Source of the DNA: Microcaldota archaeon
GTDB taxonomy: Archaea; Micrarchaeota; Micrarchaeia; Micrarchaeales; Micrarchaeaceae
NCBI GenBank assembly: GCA_021851535.1
Contig: JAJZDT010000138.1
Span: 1-11,776 of the forward strand
Length of the DNA: 11,776 nt
Direction of reading: 5' to 3'
Each line of letters opens with the position of its first letter. Positions within the stretch are counted from its first letter, which is position 1. A program made the position numbers and the translations under genes. Below are positions 1 through 7,816 of this stretch, piece after piece. The notes under the pieces were generated by a model. The model saw only the letters and a list, made by a program, of their open reading frames with translations. It was not told the DNA's origin and made no database searches.

Positions 1-22
1 ATATAGTGCAAAAAACACAATC

Positions 23-31
23 TTTTTATAT
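23..31 (+). promoter_or_regulatory. TATA-box-like promoter of the pilin-like gene
   Basis: A run of five T followed by ATAT forms an archaeal TATA-like element. An initiation site about 25 nt downstream would fall near 51-56, giving a short leader before the ATG at 71. The sequence between carries an 8-bp direct repeat (TGTTAAAA at 52-59 and 63-70). The whole region is AT-rich, so a chance match is possible. Confidence 0.4.
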
Positions 32-70
32 TATGTATATTCATAGTATTATGTTAAAACGGTGTTAAAA

Positions 71-520
71 ATGAACTCCAAGAAAAGTTTAACTGCAAAA
101 TTTGCAGTTATTAGTTCGAAATATGGCAAGATTCTAATATCAATGATGATCCTTTTTGGATACATCTCTGGTATTGGTATGTCACAGATAACATTAGGTG
201 GTATTACAGGAACGTCATCGGGTGTTGGAGGAGCGGTAAATGCAATATGTACAGTATACTCAGATGTTGAGACTGTAATATTCATATTGGGATTGACTCT
301 GATGATACTGGGTGCAGCACTGTATGCAGGCTCTCATGTGATGCCTAGCCAGTCAAAAGGTTCCCTGCAAGGTTATGGAATGGGTATGATATTAGGAGGC
401 GTAGTCGGAGTTATAATAGCTCTCTTGGCTCCATACATACTACAGTTGATAACAGGGCAGACAGCATTGCAGATAACGGCGCAATGTGGTAATATCGGAG
501 GATTGCTAGGTGGAATTTAG
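71..520 (+). CDS. VirB2/CedA1-like two-helix pilin candidate (secreted small membrane protein)
   Basis: This 149-residue protein has a basic N-terminus (KK at 4-5, K17, K20) and a hydrophobic export segment at about 21-38. A short Gly/Thr/Ser-rich stretch follows, then two strong hydrophobic helices at about 66-90 and 103-127. Between the helices is a short polar loop with SQSKGS and a Gly-rich entry (GYGMGMILGG). This is the architecture of VirB2-type pilins and of archaeal CedA1/TedC, which are exported and assembled into a pilus around the transfer channel. Two cysteines (C60, C139) lie outside the helices. The ATG at 71 was chosen because GGTG sits at 61-64 with 6-nt spacing; a GTG at 62 would add three residues. 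The gene is separated from its neighbours by a terminator, fitting a subunit needed in excess. Similarity to VirB2 is by architecture only; another small secreted membrane protein is the main alternative. Confidence 0.6.
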   Translation: MNSKKSLTAKFAVISSKYGKILISMMILFGYISGIGMSQITLGGITGTSSGVGGAVNAICTVYSDVETVIFILGLTLMILGAALYAGSHVMPSQSKGSLQGYGMGMILGGVVGVIIALLAPYILQLITGQTALQITAQCGNIGGLLGGI

Positions 521-543
521 TCCACTTGGCATCTGATGGGCTC

Positions 544-565
544 TTTTTTTAATTTTTTATTTTTA
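544..565 (+). terminator. T-rich archaeal-type terminator after the pilin-like gene
   Basis: Three T-runs (7, 6 and 5 T) occur in 22 nt, beginning 24 nt after the TAG stop, with no good preceding hairpin. This fits factor-light archaeal termination at oligo-T tracts. It would separate the pilin-like transcript from the downstream genes. Confidence 0.6.
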
Positions 566-572
566 ATATTCT

Positions 573-596
573 TTTTATATCTTTAGATTGAATCTA
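573..596 (+). promoter_or_regulatory. TATA-like element plus adjoining 13-bp palindrome
   Basis: TTTTATAT at 573-580 is a TATA-like element whose expected start site is near 603. Immediately downstream, 584-596 reads TAGATTGAATCTA, a perfect inverted repeat around a central G. Its position between the TATA element and the presumed initiation site is where archaeal repressors commonly bind, so it is a candidate operator. Six-base arms occur by chance in AT-rich DNA, so this is weak evidence alone. Confidence 0.35.
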
Positions 597-620
597 TCTT
601 AGTGTAACTGTTGTGATATT

Positions 621-1352
621 TTGGTAAATGTAATAAAACATTCAATAGATTTTTATATAAAGAATCTAGAACTTATATTTTTATTTTCAGTGGCATTTAT
701 AATCGCATTTCTAATACCTGTATTTGCATCCCTTCCAACATTTAATGATGCAGGGGCGATATTTATAAGAACGTCAAGCATATTTACAAATCTTAACGTA
801 ATTAGCACATCGGTGATAATTGTCGCGCTCTTCTTCTCATTGCTATTTCTTAGTTTTGCAATAGTTGCAATAAACATACTTGTAAGGCATACGAGAACGC
901 ACACGAAGATAAAAGAGGAGGTAATTAAGGGCATAGAACATTATACTAGTAGGGTGTTTGTTGTTCTGTTAATATACTCTGCCATAATAATGTTAATTAA
1001 TATAGCAACATATAACTATGGAATATCGGGCATTGCGACCGCAATAGCTGGTATATTATTGCTTCCAATATTTTTCTATGCTCCAAGCGCAATTGTAATA
1101 GACGAGCATAGGGTGCTTCCGGCCATAAAGTCTGGTGTATATTTCTTCTTTAAGCGATTTGATTATGTGCTGTTATGGCTCACTGTTGCGATACTTGCAT
1201 TAACAGTATTTGATTTCATATTCATTGTATTAACAGGCACTACAATTTCAAGGTATGCGATGCTCATATTTAATGCATTTATAATACTACCATTTCTTGT
1301 TGTGCTCCAAAGTCAGATGTACATGAAGCGATTTGCTATAATGAGGCACTGA
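621..1352 (+). CDS. Polytopic membrane protein resembling the YciC/DUF7847-like archaeal group
   Basis: This 243-residue protein has about six hydrophobic segments (near 17-37, 61-88, 112-130, 136-155, 182-205 and 212-231) and no cysteine. Its start (a short amphipathic helix with IDFYIKNLELIF) and the central APSAIVIDEHRVLPAIKSG segment at 154-172 resemble the archaeal membrane proteins grouped under DUF7847/DUF4013-like and YciC-like names. In these, a 'hydrophobic-aP-aivv-(e/d)...A(i/l)-S' pattern recurs. The biochemical role of those families is not established. The start is TTG: the frame is open only from 603, after a TAG at 600-602, and holds no ATG or GTG before 621. GTGAT at 613-617 could pair weakly with 16S rRNA. 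The gene lies between the pilin-like gene and the six VirB6-like genes on the same strand, so a part in assembling that system is possible but unproven. Confidence 0.6.
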   Translation: MVNVIKHSIDFYIKNLELIFLFSVAFIIAFLIPVFASLPTFNDAGAIFIRTSSIFTNLNVISTSVIIVALFFSLLFLSFAIVAINILVRHTRTHTKIKEEVIKGIEHYTSRVFVVLLIYSAIIMLINIATYNYGISGIATAIAGILLLPIFFYAPSAIVIDEHRVLPAIKSGVYFFFKRFDYVLLWLTVAILALTVFDFIFIVLTGTTISRYAMLIFNAFIILPFLVVLQSQMYMKRFAIMRH

Positions 1353-1370
1353 TCGAATTTTTCCATGTGG

Positions 1371-1398
1371 GATATATTATTATATCTAATTATATAAG
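1371..1398 (+). promoter_or_regulatory. Promoter region of the six-gene membrane-protein operon
   Basis: The 60-nt gap before the ATG at 1413 contains overlapping TATA-like strings (around 1371-1385 and TATATAAG at 1391-1398). No Shine-Dalgarno match precedes 1413, so a leaderless or near-leaderless transcript driven by the upstream string is most likely. The 1391-1398 copy is too close to the ATG for the usual spacing. Which string acts cannot be told by eye. Confidence 0.4.
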
Positions 1399-1412
1399 TA
1401 ATATCTGATAGT

Positions 1413-2717
1413 ATGCGGCTGCGTTTTTATGTTGTTTTACTCTTCCTTTTTGGTATAATATCATTTATACCATTCATGACATCAGCCGCACAGGTGAACG
1501 CGCAGTACCTATTTGCTTCAACGCTCTCAGGTACTCAGTATATAGCAACAACACTAACCCAGGCTATAGCTCTAGGCGCATTTACCAGCGCAGTTGCCCT
1601 GTCATTACTTGGCATATTACTATCATTTCTTCTTATTGCAATATCTTATATACTAGATTCTGTATTCAACATACCATCCCTAAAGGGCTGGTATAAAGGG
1701 GAGATACGTGAGACGATAAAGTCAATAATAATTGTTGTTGTCATATTTTCCGTAATTATAATAATGGGCAATATTGCTATAAGTGATTTTTCTGTAGGAA
1801 ATATTGCTCCATTAAATGGTATAAATCAAATCACAACTACAACAGAAGCAATGTATAATGCTGTAGAGGTGCAGTATCTTGGTGCGGAGCTAAATGATGT
1901 AAACGCATCATTGATAGGTCTGTTTGGATTATATGATGGTCTTGGCGTTCTAAAGACTACAACACTGGCCATATATGTGCCTATTCCTGTGCTACCACTA
2001 CCAGAATTTTATATAGGATCTATAGATTTTGGGGTAAAAGAGAACCTCTATACAAGCAGTGTACTCGGTTCAACTAATATTCCAGATGCTGGGCTTACTA
2101 CAGATATTGGAAAGGTTGTAGTTCTGCCAATGTTGATATTATTTCAGGTGGAGGCTGACGTATTTCCATATGTAATAATTGCGGGGCTTACAGTGTTGCT
2201 TCCCGCCGGAATAATACTTAGATCAGTGCCTCTTCTACGCTCAATAGGTGGTACACTTATAGCCTTGGGTATTGGCACAGCTATTGTATATCCAGCATTG
2301 TTACTATTAATGAATCTGCCTCTTACAAACTTTATAGCACCTCCAGTGCAGACAGGAACTACACCACCATTTAATTGCGCTACGATAACAAATGGGGTTG
2401 CATCAGCAAGCTTAACATGCGGCTTCTTAAACAGCGCTGTCAGTACAACACAGTCCTATTTATCAAGTATACCTAATAGTCAGCCCTTAACAAATAATAT
2501 TCAATATGCACTGAGTGGTTTTGTAGCGGGTGTATCAAGTTTAACTAGTATCTATCCTGCGCTAAATTTCATAACCTCTCAGATGTATATAAACTTAATA
2601 TATCAATTTATACTCAGTATATTAGATATCATAATAGGATTTACCATAACGCAGAATATAGCAAAGATGCTTGGAGGCAACGTAAAGCTCGGAATAGGTA
2701 GGTTAAAGCTGGCATGA
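1413..2717 (+). CDS. VirB6/TrbL/CedA-like channel protein, paralog 1 of 6
   Basis: This 434-residue protein has a signal peptide (hydrophobic 6-21, small residues and AQ near 25-31). Helices follow near 55-84 and 103-122, then a large external loop (about 124-235), a long hydrophobic pair near 252-270 and 281-303, a second external loop (about 305-385), and a final helix near 393-412 with a basic C-terminus. The family marks shared with the next five genes are E97-I-R-E100 just before helix 2, then R270-S-V-P273-L-L-R276-S-I-G279-G280 and Y293-P294. The two cysteines (C322, C336) are both in the second external loop. Known relatives by architecture are VirB6/TrbL/CedA proteins, which form the inner-membrane part of DNA-transfer channels. 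The assignment rests on topology and context, not residue identity to a named member. It is first in the operon; tandem in-frame stops TGA TAA precede the next ATG. Confidence 0.65.
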   Translation: MRLRFYVVLLFLFGIISFIPFMTSAAQVNAQYLFASTLSGTQYIATTLTQAIALGAFTSAVALSLLGILLSFLLIAISYILDSVFNIPSLKGWYKGEIRETIKSIIIVVVIFSVIIIMGNIAISDFSVGNIAPLNGINQITTTTEAMYNAVEVQYLGAELNDVNASLIGLFGLYDGLGVLKTTTLAIYVPIPVLPLPEFYIGSIDFGVKENLYTSSVLGSTNIPDAGLTTDIGKVVVLPMLILFQVEADVFPYVIIAGLTVLLPAGIILRSVPLLRSIGGTLIALGIGTAIVYPALLLLMNLPLTNFIAPPVQTGTTPPFNCATITNGVASASLTCGFLNSAVSTTQSYLSSIPNSQPLTNNIQYALSGFVAGVSSLTSIYPALNFITSQMYINLIYQFILSILDIIIGFTITQNIAKMLGGNVKLGIGRLKLA

Positions 2718-2724
2718 TAATATG
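2714..2724 (+). repeat. Gene-junction motif ATGATAATATG, copy 1
   Basis: An 11-nt string holds the stop TGA, a second in-frame stop TAA, and the next ATG beginning 4 nt after the first stop. Identical copies lie at 5455-5465 and 10691-10701, and a shortened form (ATGATATG) at 3843-3850. It likely serves translational coupling between adjacent genes. Confidence 0.6.
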
Positions 2725-3846
2725 ATAGATACATGCGCATTATATGGCGGATCAACATATGTAAGTAGTTGGTTAGAGCCATCGCTGTTAATAATACTAA
2801 CAGCATTTCTAATAGTTGCAATACTATACATACTATCAGGATTTTTCTCATCATCGCTTAGATCTAAAATACGTGAAATGGTAAAATCTGAGATAGTACA
2901 GCTTGTTATAAGTGTTGTAATAATTGCAATACTATTAGGATCCGCAGCAACCGCCTGCAATATTTCATCTTCAATTAGCCAGAGTCTTGTAAAGAGCTCT
3001 TTAAACCCAATACAATACTCAGAATATTATATAGGTAATTTGAGTATGAATACGGGTTTGAAACTATTATCTTATCTATATACAACATCAATTGTATATG
3101 GTATAGATGCGCGAATATTATATGTTATAGGCAACTCCTTTGATTTCTTCCAGACCCGTGCTATTCTTGGCGCATCAATAAACTTCGGCATTAATTTAGC
3201 CGTTCCATATAACTTTTTAGCCACCTTATATACTACGGTTCTCTCACCAATTCTTATAATAGTAATAGGCATGCTGCTTTTGCAGTATATATTGCTGCCG
3301 CTTATACAGTATACCGCATTTACTATAGTGCTTCCAGTTGCGCTTATTGTACGATCTATTGCATATATAGGCACAAGTGGTGGACTTAGAACTGCAGCCA
3401 ACGCATTGATTGCAATAGCGATAGCGTTTTACTTGATATACCCTCTTACAATAGGACTTGATAGTCTGATTGTTAATTGGTTATACTCACCAGCAAATCC
3501 TACCTATGTATATTTGCAGCAGACATTGCAATTCAACCAGATACCATCAACATTCTTATCAACTACAACAAGTACATTGACGGGACCATCAGCATTTGGT
3601 CTATCAACGCAATCTATAAGCTCTCTATTAAATAGCGCGAGCACTTTAGGCATTGCCCATTTTCTTAATCCAATTAATGTACCACAGGAGGCAAACTTTA
3701 TAATAACAACAATGGCACAATTTATGTTTGTCGGAGTATTTTTATTTGCGCTTAATATGGGTATAACGGTTGCGTTCGCAATGAGTTTATCAAAAGCGTT
3801 AGATGCGGGAATAGATGGAGCCGGTTCATTCTGGAGAGGTTTATGA
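2722..3846 (+). CDS. VirB6/TrbL/CedA-like channel protein, paralog 2 of 6
   Basis: This 374-residue protein lacks a classical signal peptide. The short N-terminus with C5 is predicted outside, followed by helix 1 (20-41), a basic cytoplasmic loop with E57-I-V-Q60, and helix 2 (59-78) ending beside C79, so C5 and C79 could pair. Further hydrophobic stretches lie near 164-210, 226-247 and 346-367. The core turn is altered: R211 is followed by an extra segment of about six residues before R223, and the usual GG is A-N; Y240-P241 is retained. The external loop after YP is Ser/Thr/Asn-rich. The ATG at 2722 follows the preceding stop by 4 nt, and no other start is needed. The family is inferred from the shared layout with its neighbours. 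The changed turn suggests a specialised subunit rather than a redundant copy. Confidence 0.63.
   Translation: MIDTCALYGGSTYVSSWLEPSLLIILTAFLIVAILYILSGFFSSSLRSKIREMVKSEIVQLVISVVIIAILLGSAATACNISSSISQSLVKSSLNPIQYSEYYIGNLSMNTGLKLLSYLYTTSIVYGIDARILYVIGNSFDFFQTRAILGASINFGINLAVPYNFLATLYTTVLSPILIIVIGMLLLQYILLPLIQYTAFTIVLPVALIVRSIAYIGTSGGLRTAANALIAIAIAFYLIYPLTIGLDSLIVNWLYSPANPTYVYLQQTLQFNQIPSTFLSTTTSTLTGPSAFGLSTQSISSLLNSASTLGIAHFLNPINVPQEANFIITTMAQFMFVGVFLFALNMGITVAFAMSLSKALDAGIDGAGSFWRGL
3833..3840 (+). promoter_or_regulatory. Shine-Dalgarno site deciding the start of paralog 3
   Basis: GGAGAGGT lies inside the end of paralog 2 and 7 nt before the ATG at 3848. It supports that ATG over an in-frame ATG at 3815, which would give a 31-residue-codon-scale overlap with the preceding gene and add 11 hydrophilic residues not matched in the neighbours. 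Confidence 0.65.
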
Positions 3847-3847
3847 T

Positions 3848-5458
3848 ATGTTAGATATTTCAGCTACATTATATAATATAATATCGCTTGGCAATTATGT
3901 GATAACCTCATCTGATGTAAGCAGTGTGGGTAATGAATTCATACCTATAATATTAATAGCGATTTTAGCGGACTCTATGATTATATCCTTGTGGTATATG
4001 ATAAGTTCAATAATAAATAGTTCTGAGTGGAAGGCGGGCGCTATAAGCGAATTTTATCAATTAGTTGGAACGGTAATAATAATGGTTATAATAGTAGGCG
4101 CACTCGGTACATATGGGAGCGCTTTTGTATCATCATTAAGCAATAGCGGTCTATCACCTACCAGTATGACATTAACATGCGCGAATTTAGAATTAAATAG
4201 TAATTTAAATATACTTAAATTAAATCCTACGGGGCTTACAACATACTCATTTTTATCTGGTATTAATGGATTATCATTCTCAGGATTATGCAGTTATATA
4301 TATGCCCAAGATATTGCACCATCCTTCTCATCCACACTAAACTATCCTCTAGCCGCAACGGGTGTAATAACCGCAAATCTTACAAACCAGACCGCAACAA
4401 ACATAAATTCGTATTTTGTATTGGATTCATACATAGGCTATTTGAAAGGTTTATCACCTACATACGAATTCTGCCTGCAAGGCGCTCCAGGAGAGGGTTT
4501 ATCATGTTTGTTACCACCACTTAGCTTTGTAAATCCTCCATTGCTTACGGTCGTTGGTTCTTATAAGCCTTATGCGGGTTTTAGTATGCTCTACAATATT
4601 ATGAGAACGCTTGGGGTTCTACTAACCTCCGCATTAGAGTCATTCATAGGGCAACTGCTTTTAATATCGACGATGTTAGATATCTGGCCATATCTATTAT
4701 TCATCGGTATATTGGCAAGAGTATTCCCATATACCAGAAAAATTGGAGGTTTATTCATTGCTATTGCCATCGGCGTATTATTCTTCTATCCTCTTATATT
4801 CTCTATGGAATATTTAACTATAGGACATGGCCTAAATAACCAAGTGAGTCAGAATTCTCTTAATATTTTAAGCGTACCCTCTGGCATTACAACAACTGCC
4901 GGGCAGATTACAACAAATCCGGTAACTGGAATTATAAGCTTAATAAATAATAATCCTATATTCGGATCTGGTGCAATAGGAAACGCATATGGCACAAATT
5001 ATTCAACTACAAATACGCTTACAGAATTACCTGCAGGGCTTGATGGTAGTACTCCATATAACCTTAATTTCTTCTCAGAACCAAGTCTGCAGGCGATTGC
5101 GACAACAAATAATTGTTGGCCTACAGACGGAGCAAAATACGGATCGCTACTCAGCGAGCTCTCTAATACTGCAACATTCTTAAATCCAATAACCTCATCA
5201 ATAAGCACGGTATTGATGTTTTTAAGAAGTACAAGTACACTCCCATCAGGAGTTCCATCCTTATACATATCAAATACATGCAATGAACAAAGTTCGGAGA
5301 ATATGTTATTTATGATAATGAATGCATATGGTATAATAGGAATACCCGCATACTGGCTTCCTATAATGAATCTTATAATAACACTATCTGGCATTATAGG
5401 ACTATCAGGATTGTTAGGCGGCGATACATCAATGGCAGGACTGGGCAGTTTGGTATGA
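3848..5458 (+). CDS. VirB6/TrbL/CedA-like channel protein, paralog 3 of 6, with very large external loops
   Basis: At 536 residues this is the largest of the six. The N-terminus (about 1-30) is predicted outside without a signal peptide. Helix 1 is near 31-56, the motif E68-F-Y-Q71 precedes helix 2 (72-92), and a loop of about 150 residues follows. After hydrophobic segments near 250-290 comes the core turn R291-V-F-P294-Y-T-R297-K-I-G300-G301, with Y314-P315 in the next helix. A second external loop of about 165 residues (322-485) is rich in Asn, Thr, Ser and Gly, and a final helix lies near 498-523. All six cysteines (111, 148, 209, 220, 423, 478) sit in the external loops. Sequons at N177, N180 and N384 would permit N-glycosylation. 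Position and motifs place it with the VirB6-like set. The enlarged loops suggest a surface-exposed or pilus-contacting role, which is inference. Confidence 0.65.
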   Translation: MLDISATLYNIISLGNYVITSSDVSSVGNEFIPIILIAILADSMIISLWYMISSIINSSEWKAGAISEFYQLVGTVIIMVIIVGALGTYGSAFVSSLSNSGLSPTSMTLTCANLELNSNLNILKLNPTGLTTYSFLSGINGLSFSGLCSYIYAQDIAPSFSSTLNYPLAATGVITANLTNQTATNINSYFVLDSYIGYLKGLSPTYEFCLQGAPGEGLSCLLPPLSFVNPPLLTVVGSYKPYAGFSMLYNIMRTLGVLLTSALESFIGQLLLISTMLDIWPYLLFIGILARVFPYTRKIGGLFIAIAIGVLFFYPLIFSMEYLTIGHGLNNQVSQNSLNILSVPSGITTTAGQITTNPVTGIISLINNNPIFGSGAIGNAYGTNYSTTNTLTELPAGLDGSTPYNLNFFSEPSLQAIATTNNCWPTDGAKYGSLLSELSNTATFLNPITSSISTVLMFLRSTSTLPSGVPSLYISNTCNEQSSENMLFMIMNAYGIIGIPAYWLPIMNLIITLSGIIGLSGLLGGDTSMAGLGSLV

Positions 5459-5465
5459 TAATATG
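5455..5465 (+). repeat. Gene-junction motif ATGATAATATG, copy 2
   Basis: Identical to the copy at 2714-2724. It carries the TGA stop of paralog 3, an in-frame second stop TAA, and the ATG of paralog 4 four nt after the first stop. Confidence 0.6.
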
Positions 5466-6626
5466 AGCAAAAAAATAAAAGTGTCAAATGCTATAAGTCA
5501 AAGAAAGCGTGTAATCGCGTTATTTTCTATAGTACTGCTTATTTTATTAGCCTCAACATCTATCTATAACGTAGCAAGCGCCCAAATTACATCATATACA
5601 AATACGGCAACCACACTGCCTACTACTGCGACACTTTGTAGCACTATAATACCACAAAGCGAACTGCTTACAATTCCATCAGGCGTTCTATCAACAACAT
5701 TACTAATAATACTTACAATGGCAATTGTATCTGGTGCGATCTACGCTATCGGATATTCATTAAAAATAAACAAGTTTGTGAACTTTAGCAAGATTGAATT
5801 TGGTGAAATAGCTGTTACTATACTTTTAGTTCTAATATTATTCGGTTCGTTTGCCGCATTAACGCCAAATGGACTAGTAAATATAAATCCACTAAATACG
5901 CGCACAACGTTCATAAATGATTGCACTCTACTTGAGAGCTCATCATTTAATGTTTATAATGATGTGTTTACATACTTTTTGATACAGAATATAGAGCTGC
6001 AGCTTGTAAGCAGCTTTACTGTAGAATTAGAGCCAGGATTTTTTGGTTTTAACTTCTCACCGTTTGTGGGTTATGGGCTTGAGAGCAGTCTACTAAATAC
6101 GATGCTCGAATTTGTAACCATGCTTGCAACACTAATGATAGCGCTGATAATAGTATTGGGCGTAATATATGCAATATTTCCAATATTTTTGTATCTTGGC
6201 ATTATTCTCAGAGCTGTTCCATGGACGCGTGCCGCTGGAGGTTCTCTGATTGCGCTATTTATAGGATTTTATATGATGTTTCCAGTACTTTTAGGTGCTA
6301 TGATGGGCGCATATACGCCAATAAATCCTTCAATGTCATATTTTGATAAGGTCGTTTCAAGTATGGATACGCTTGCATCATCTGGCATATTGCGCGGTGT
6401 TACAATACCACTAGCCGCTGTAATAACTATATATAAAAATATGGCTGGCGTTCTAGGATTTAATCTTATATACACAATAATACAGGGAACTGTAGAACCT
6501 GTTATATATACAATATTTGCATTGATACTCTCGCTTATAATATCGCTTGATTTTACTGAGTTGATGGGAGATTTCCTTGGCGCTCCAAGCCTCTCATCAA
6601 AGAATACGCTCTCAAAGGTGCTATGA
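5463..6626 (+). CDS. VirB6/TrbL/CedA-like channel protein, paralog 4 of 6
   Basis: This 387-residue protein has a clear signal peptide: basic 1-16, hydrophobic 17-31, and a probable cleavage after ASA near 40. Helix 1 lies near 77-98, the cytoplasmic loop holds E112 and E115, and helix 2 is near 116-132. An external loop follows to about 205, then helices near 213-250. The core turn is the most typical of the set, R250-A-V-P253-W-T-R256-A-A-G259-G260, followed by a helix with F273-P274 in place of YP. A last helix lies near 343-361. C59 and C154 are in the two external segments that flank the first helical hairpin, so they could form a disulfide. The start follows the previous stop by 4 nt. 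This copy is the best query for searching for the family. Confidence 0.67.
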   Translation: MSKKIKVSNAISQRKRVIALFSIVLLILLASTSIYNVASAQITSYTNTATTLPTTATLCSTIIPQSELLTIPSGVLSTTLLIILTMAIVSGAIYAIGYSLKINKFVNFSKIEFGEIAVTILLVLILFGSFAALTPNGLVNINPLNTRTTFINDCTLLESSSFNVYNDVFTYFLIQNIELQLVSSFTVELEPGFFGFNFSPFVGYGLESSLLNTMLEFVTMLATLMIALIIVLGVIYAIFPIFLYLGIILRAVPWTRAAGGSLIALFIGFYMMFPVLLGAMMGAYTPINPSMSYFDKVVSSMDTLASSGILRGVTIPLAAVITIYKNMAGVLGFNLIYTIIQGTVEPVIYTIFALILSLIISLDFTELMGDFLGAPSLSSKNTLSKVL

Positions 6627-7813
6627 TGGAAATTAGATATAAAAAATATGTTCCATTATTCATTTTTATAGCGCTGCTTATGCCTATATTTGGCATTGCA
6701 TCTAGTACTAATAATACAAAGGGCGCAATATTATTCGCATCAGCGCTCTCAGAGCTATTTAATAATACATTTACTGGATCATACACATTCGCACTAATCG
6801 CTGCTATGGTAGTATTTTTAATAGCTGCATTTGTTTACATGCTAAGCAATGTTATAGGCAGCCACAATGGGCTTAATTGGGCAAAAACTCAAGTATACCA
6901 AGCATTAATTGGTATTATAATTCTTCTGATATTTGTCTGGCTAACTCCTCTATTATTATCAAATCCATCTGGCGCTCTGAAATCTGCAGGCATACTCCCA
7001 AGCACCTGTCAATCAAGTAATGTTAATACATTATTTAATACATCAGCATGCGATCTCTCAACATTTACTACCTCCGCAACAACGCTAATGCAGACTATAT
7101 ATTATCTAACATACGTCGAGGGACTTATCCCTGGGGTTGGCATTCAGCCTAATATCCCCCCAGATGTTTTTAATGTCGGATTTAAGAGCGATGTTAGTTC
7201 AATTGCTCCAAAATCTATAGATGACATGACCGCAGTTATACTTGAAGCGTTGATATTAGGATTGCTTTTAAACCAGGTGCAGATGCTTATAATATCTGCT
7301 GCCCCACTATTGCTATCATTATTTATATCAATAGGTGTTATAGCGTGGATATTTGGAATAAGTAAAAGCTTTGGCGGAACGATGATAGCATTAGGCGTGG
7401 GTCTTGGGATAATATATCCGCTGTTAATTACAATTACATATGGGTTTATATCAACAGGGCTGCTTGCAACACTAAATAATCCTACAAATCTTCAAGGCAT
7501 GCTAAATGCATTTGGTAATATGGTGTTAAATGTTTCAATAGCAATATTTAATCTTATTACGATATGGAGCACAAATAATTTTGCGGCAAATACTGGAGCA
7601 AATCTCCAAGCAATAACGATTTCCGCATCTCAGATATATCAATCGGCAATGGGTGAGATATATCTTTTACTTGAGGCTCTGGGATTTGTCTTTGCAGGTC
7701 TTACATTTATACCATTTTTAAACTTTACAATATTAGACTCATTTGTTATGGATTTCTCAAAAGCAATAGGTGAGCGCGTAAGCTTCATGGATCTTATAAG
7801 CGGGTTGGTGTGA
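6626..7813 (+). CDS. VirB6/TrbL/CedA-like channel protein, paralog 5 of 6, lacking the core arginines
   Basis: This 395-residue protein has a signal-type N-terminus (RYKKY, then hydrophobic 10-24). Helix 1 is near 54-77, Q89-V-Y-Q92 stands at the position of the acidic motif, and helix 2 is near 94-111. An external loop to about 200 carries C128 and C142. Helices lie near 202-243 and 253-272, and the last one near 345-368. The core turn has changed: W241, G244 and K247 stand where the others have R, P and R, although G250-G251 and Y264-P265 remain. Two starts exist. The ATG at 6626 is preferred because AGGTG at 6616-6620 is 5 nt upstream and it overlaps the previous stop by one base; the ATG at 6623 would give a 4-nt overlap and one more residue. 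N46-N-T is a possible glycosylation sequon. It belongs to the set by layout, possibly in a distinct position in a mixed complex. Confidence 0.63.
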   Translation: MEIRYKKYVPLFIFIALLMPIFGIASSTNNTKGAILFASALSELFNNTFTGSYTFALIAAMVVFLIAAFVYMLSNVIGSHNGLNWAKTQVYQALIGIIILLIFVWLTPLLLSNPSGALKSAGILPSTCQSSNVNTLFNTSACDLSTFTTSATTLMQTIYYLTYVEGLIPGVGIQPNIPPDVFNVGFKSDVSSIAPKSIDDMTAVILEALILGLLLNQVQMLIISAAPLLLSLFISIGVIAWIFGISKSFGGTMIALGVGLGIIYPLLITITYGFISTGLLATLNNPTNLQGMLNAFGNMVLNVSIAIFNLITIWSTNNFAANTGANLQAITISASQIYQSAMGEIYLLLEALGFVFAGLTFIPFLNFTILDSFVMDFSKAIGERVSFMDLISGLV

Positions 7814-7816
7814 GTG

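Noticed and set aside
51..68. Five-codon open frame (ATG to TAA) just before the pilin-like gene, as a leader peptide
   Set aside because: The expected transcription start overlaps its ATG and it has no ribosome site, so it is probably chance.
3815..3847. Longer N-terminus for paralog 3 from the ATG at 3815
   Set aside because: It overlaps the previous gene by 32 nt and ignores the good GGAGAGGT site placed for the ATG at 3848.
4999..5487. Antisense open frame of 162 codons within paralog 3
   Set aside because: It is the reverse reading of a well-supported coding region, with no promoter or ribosome site and no family resemblance.
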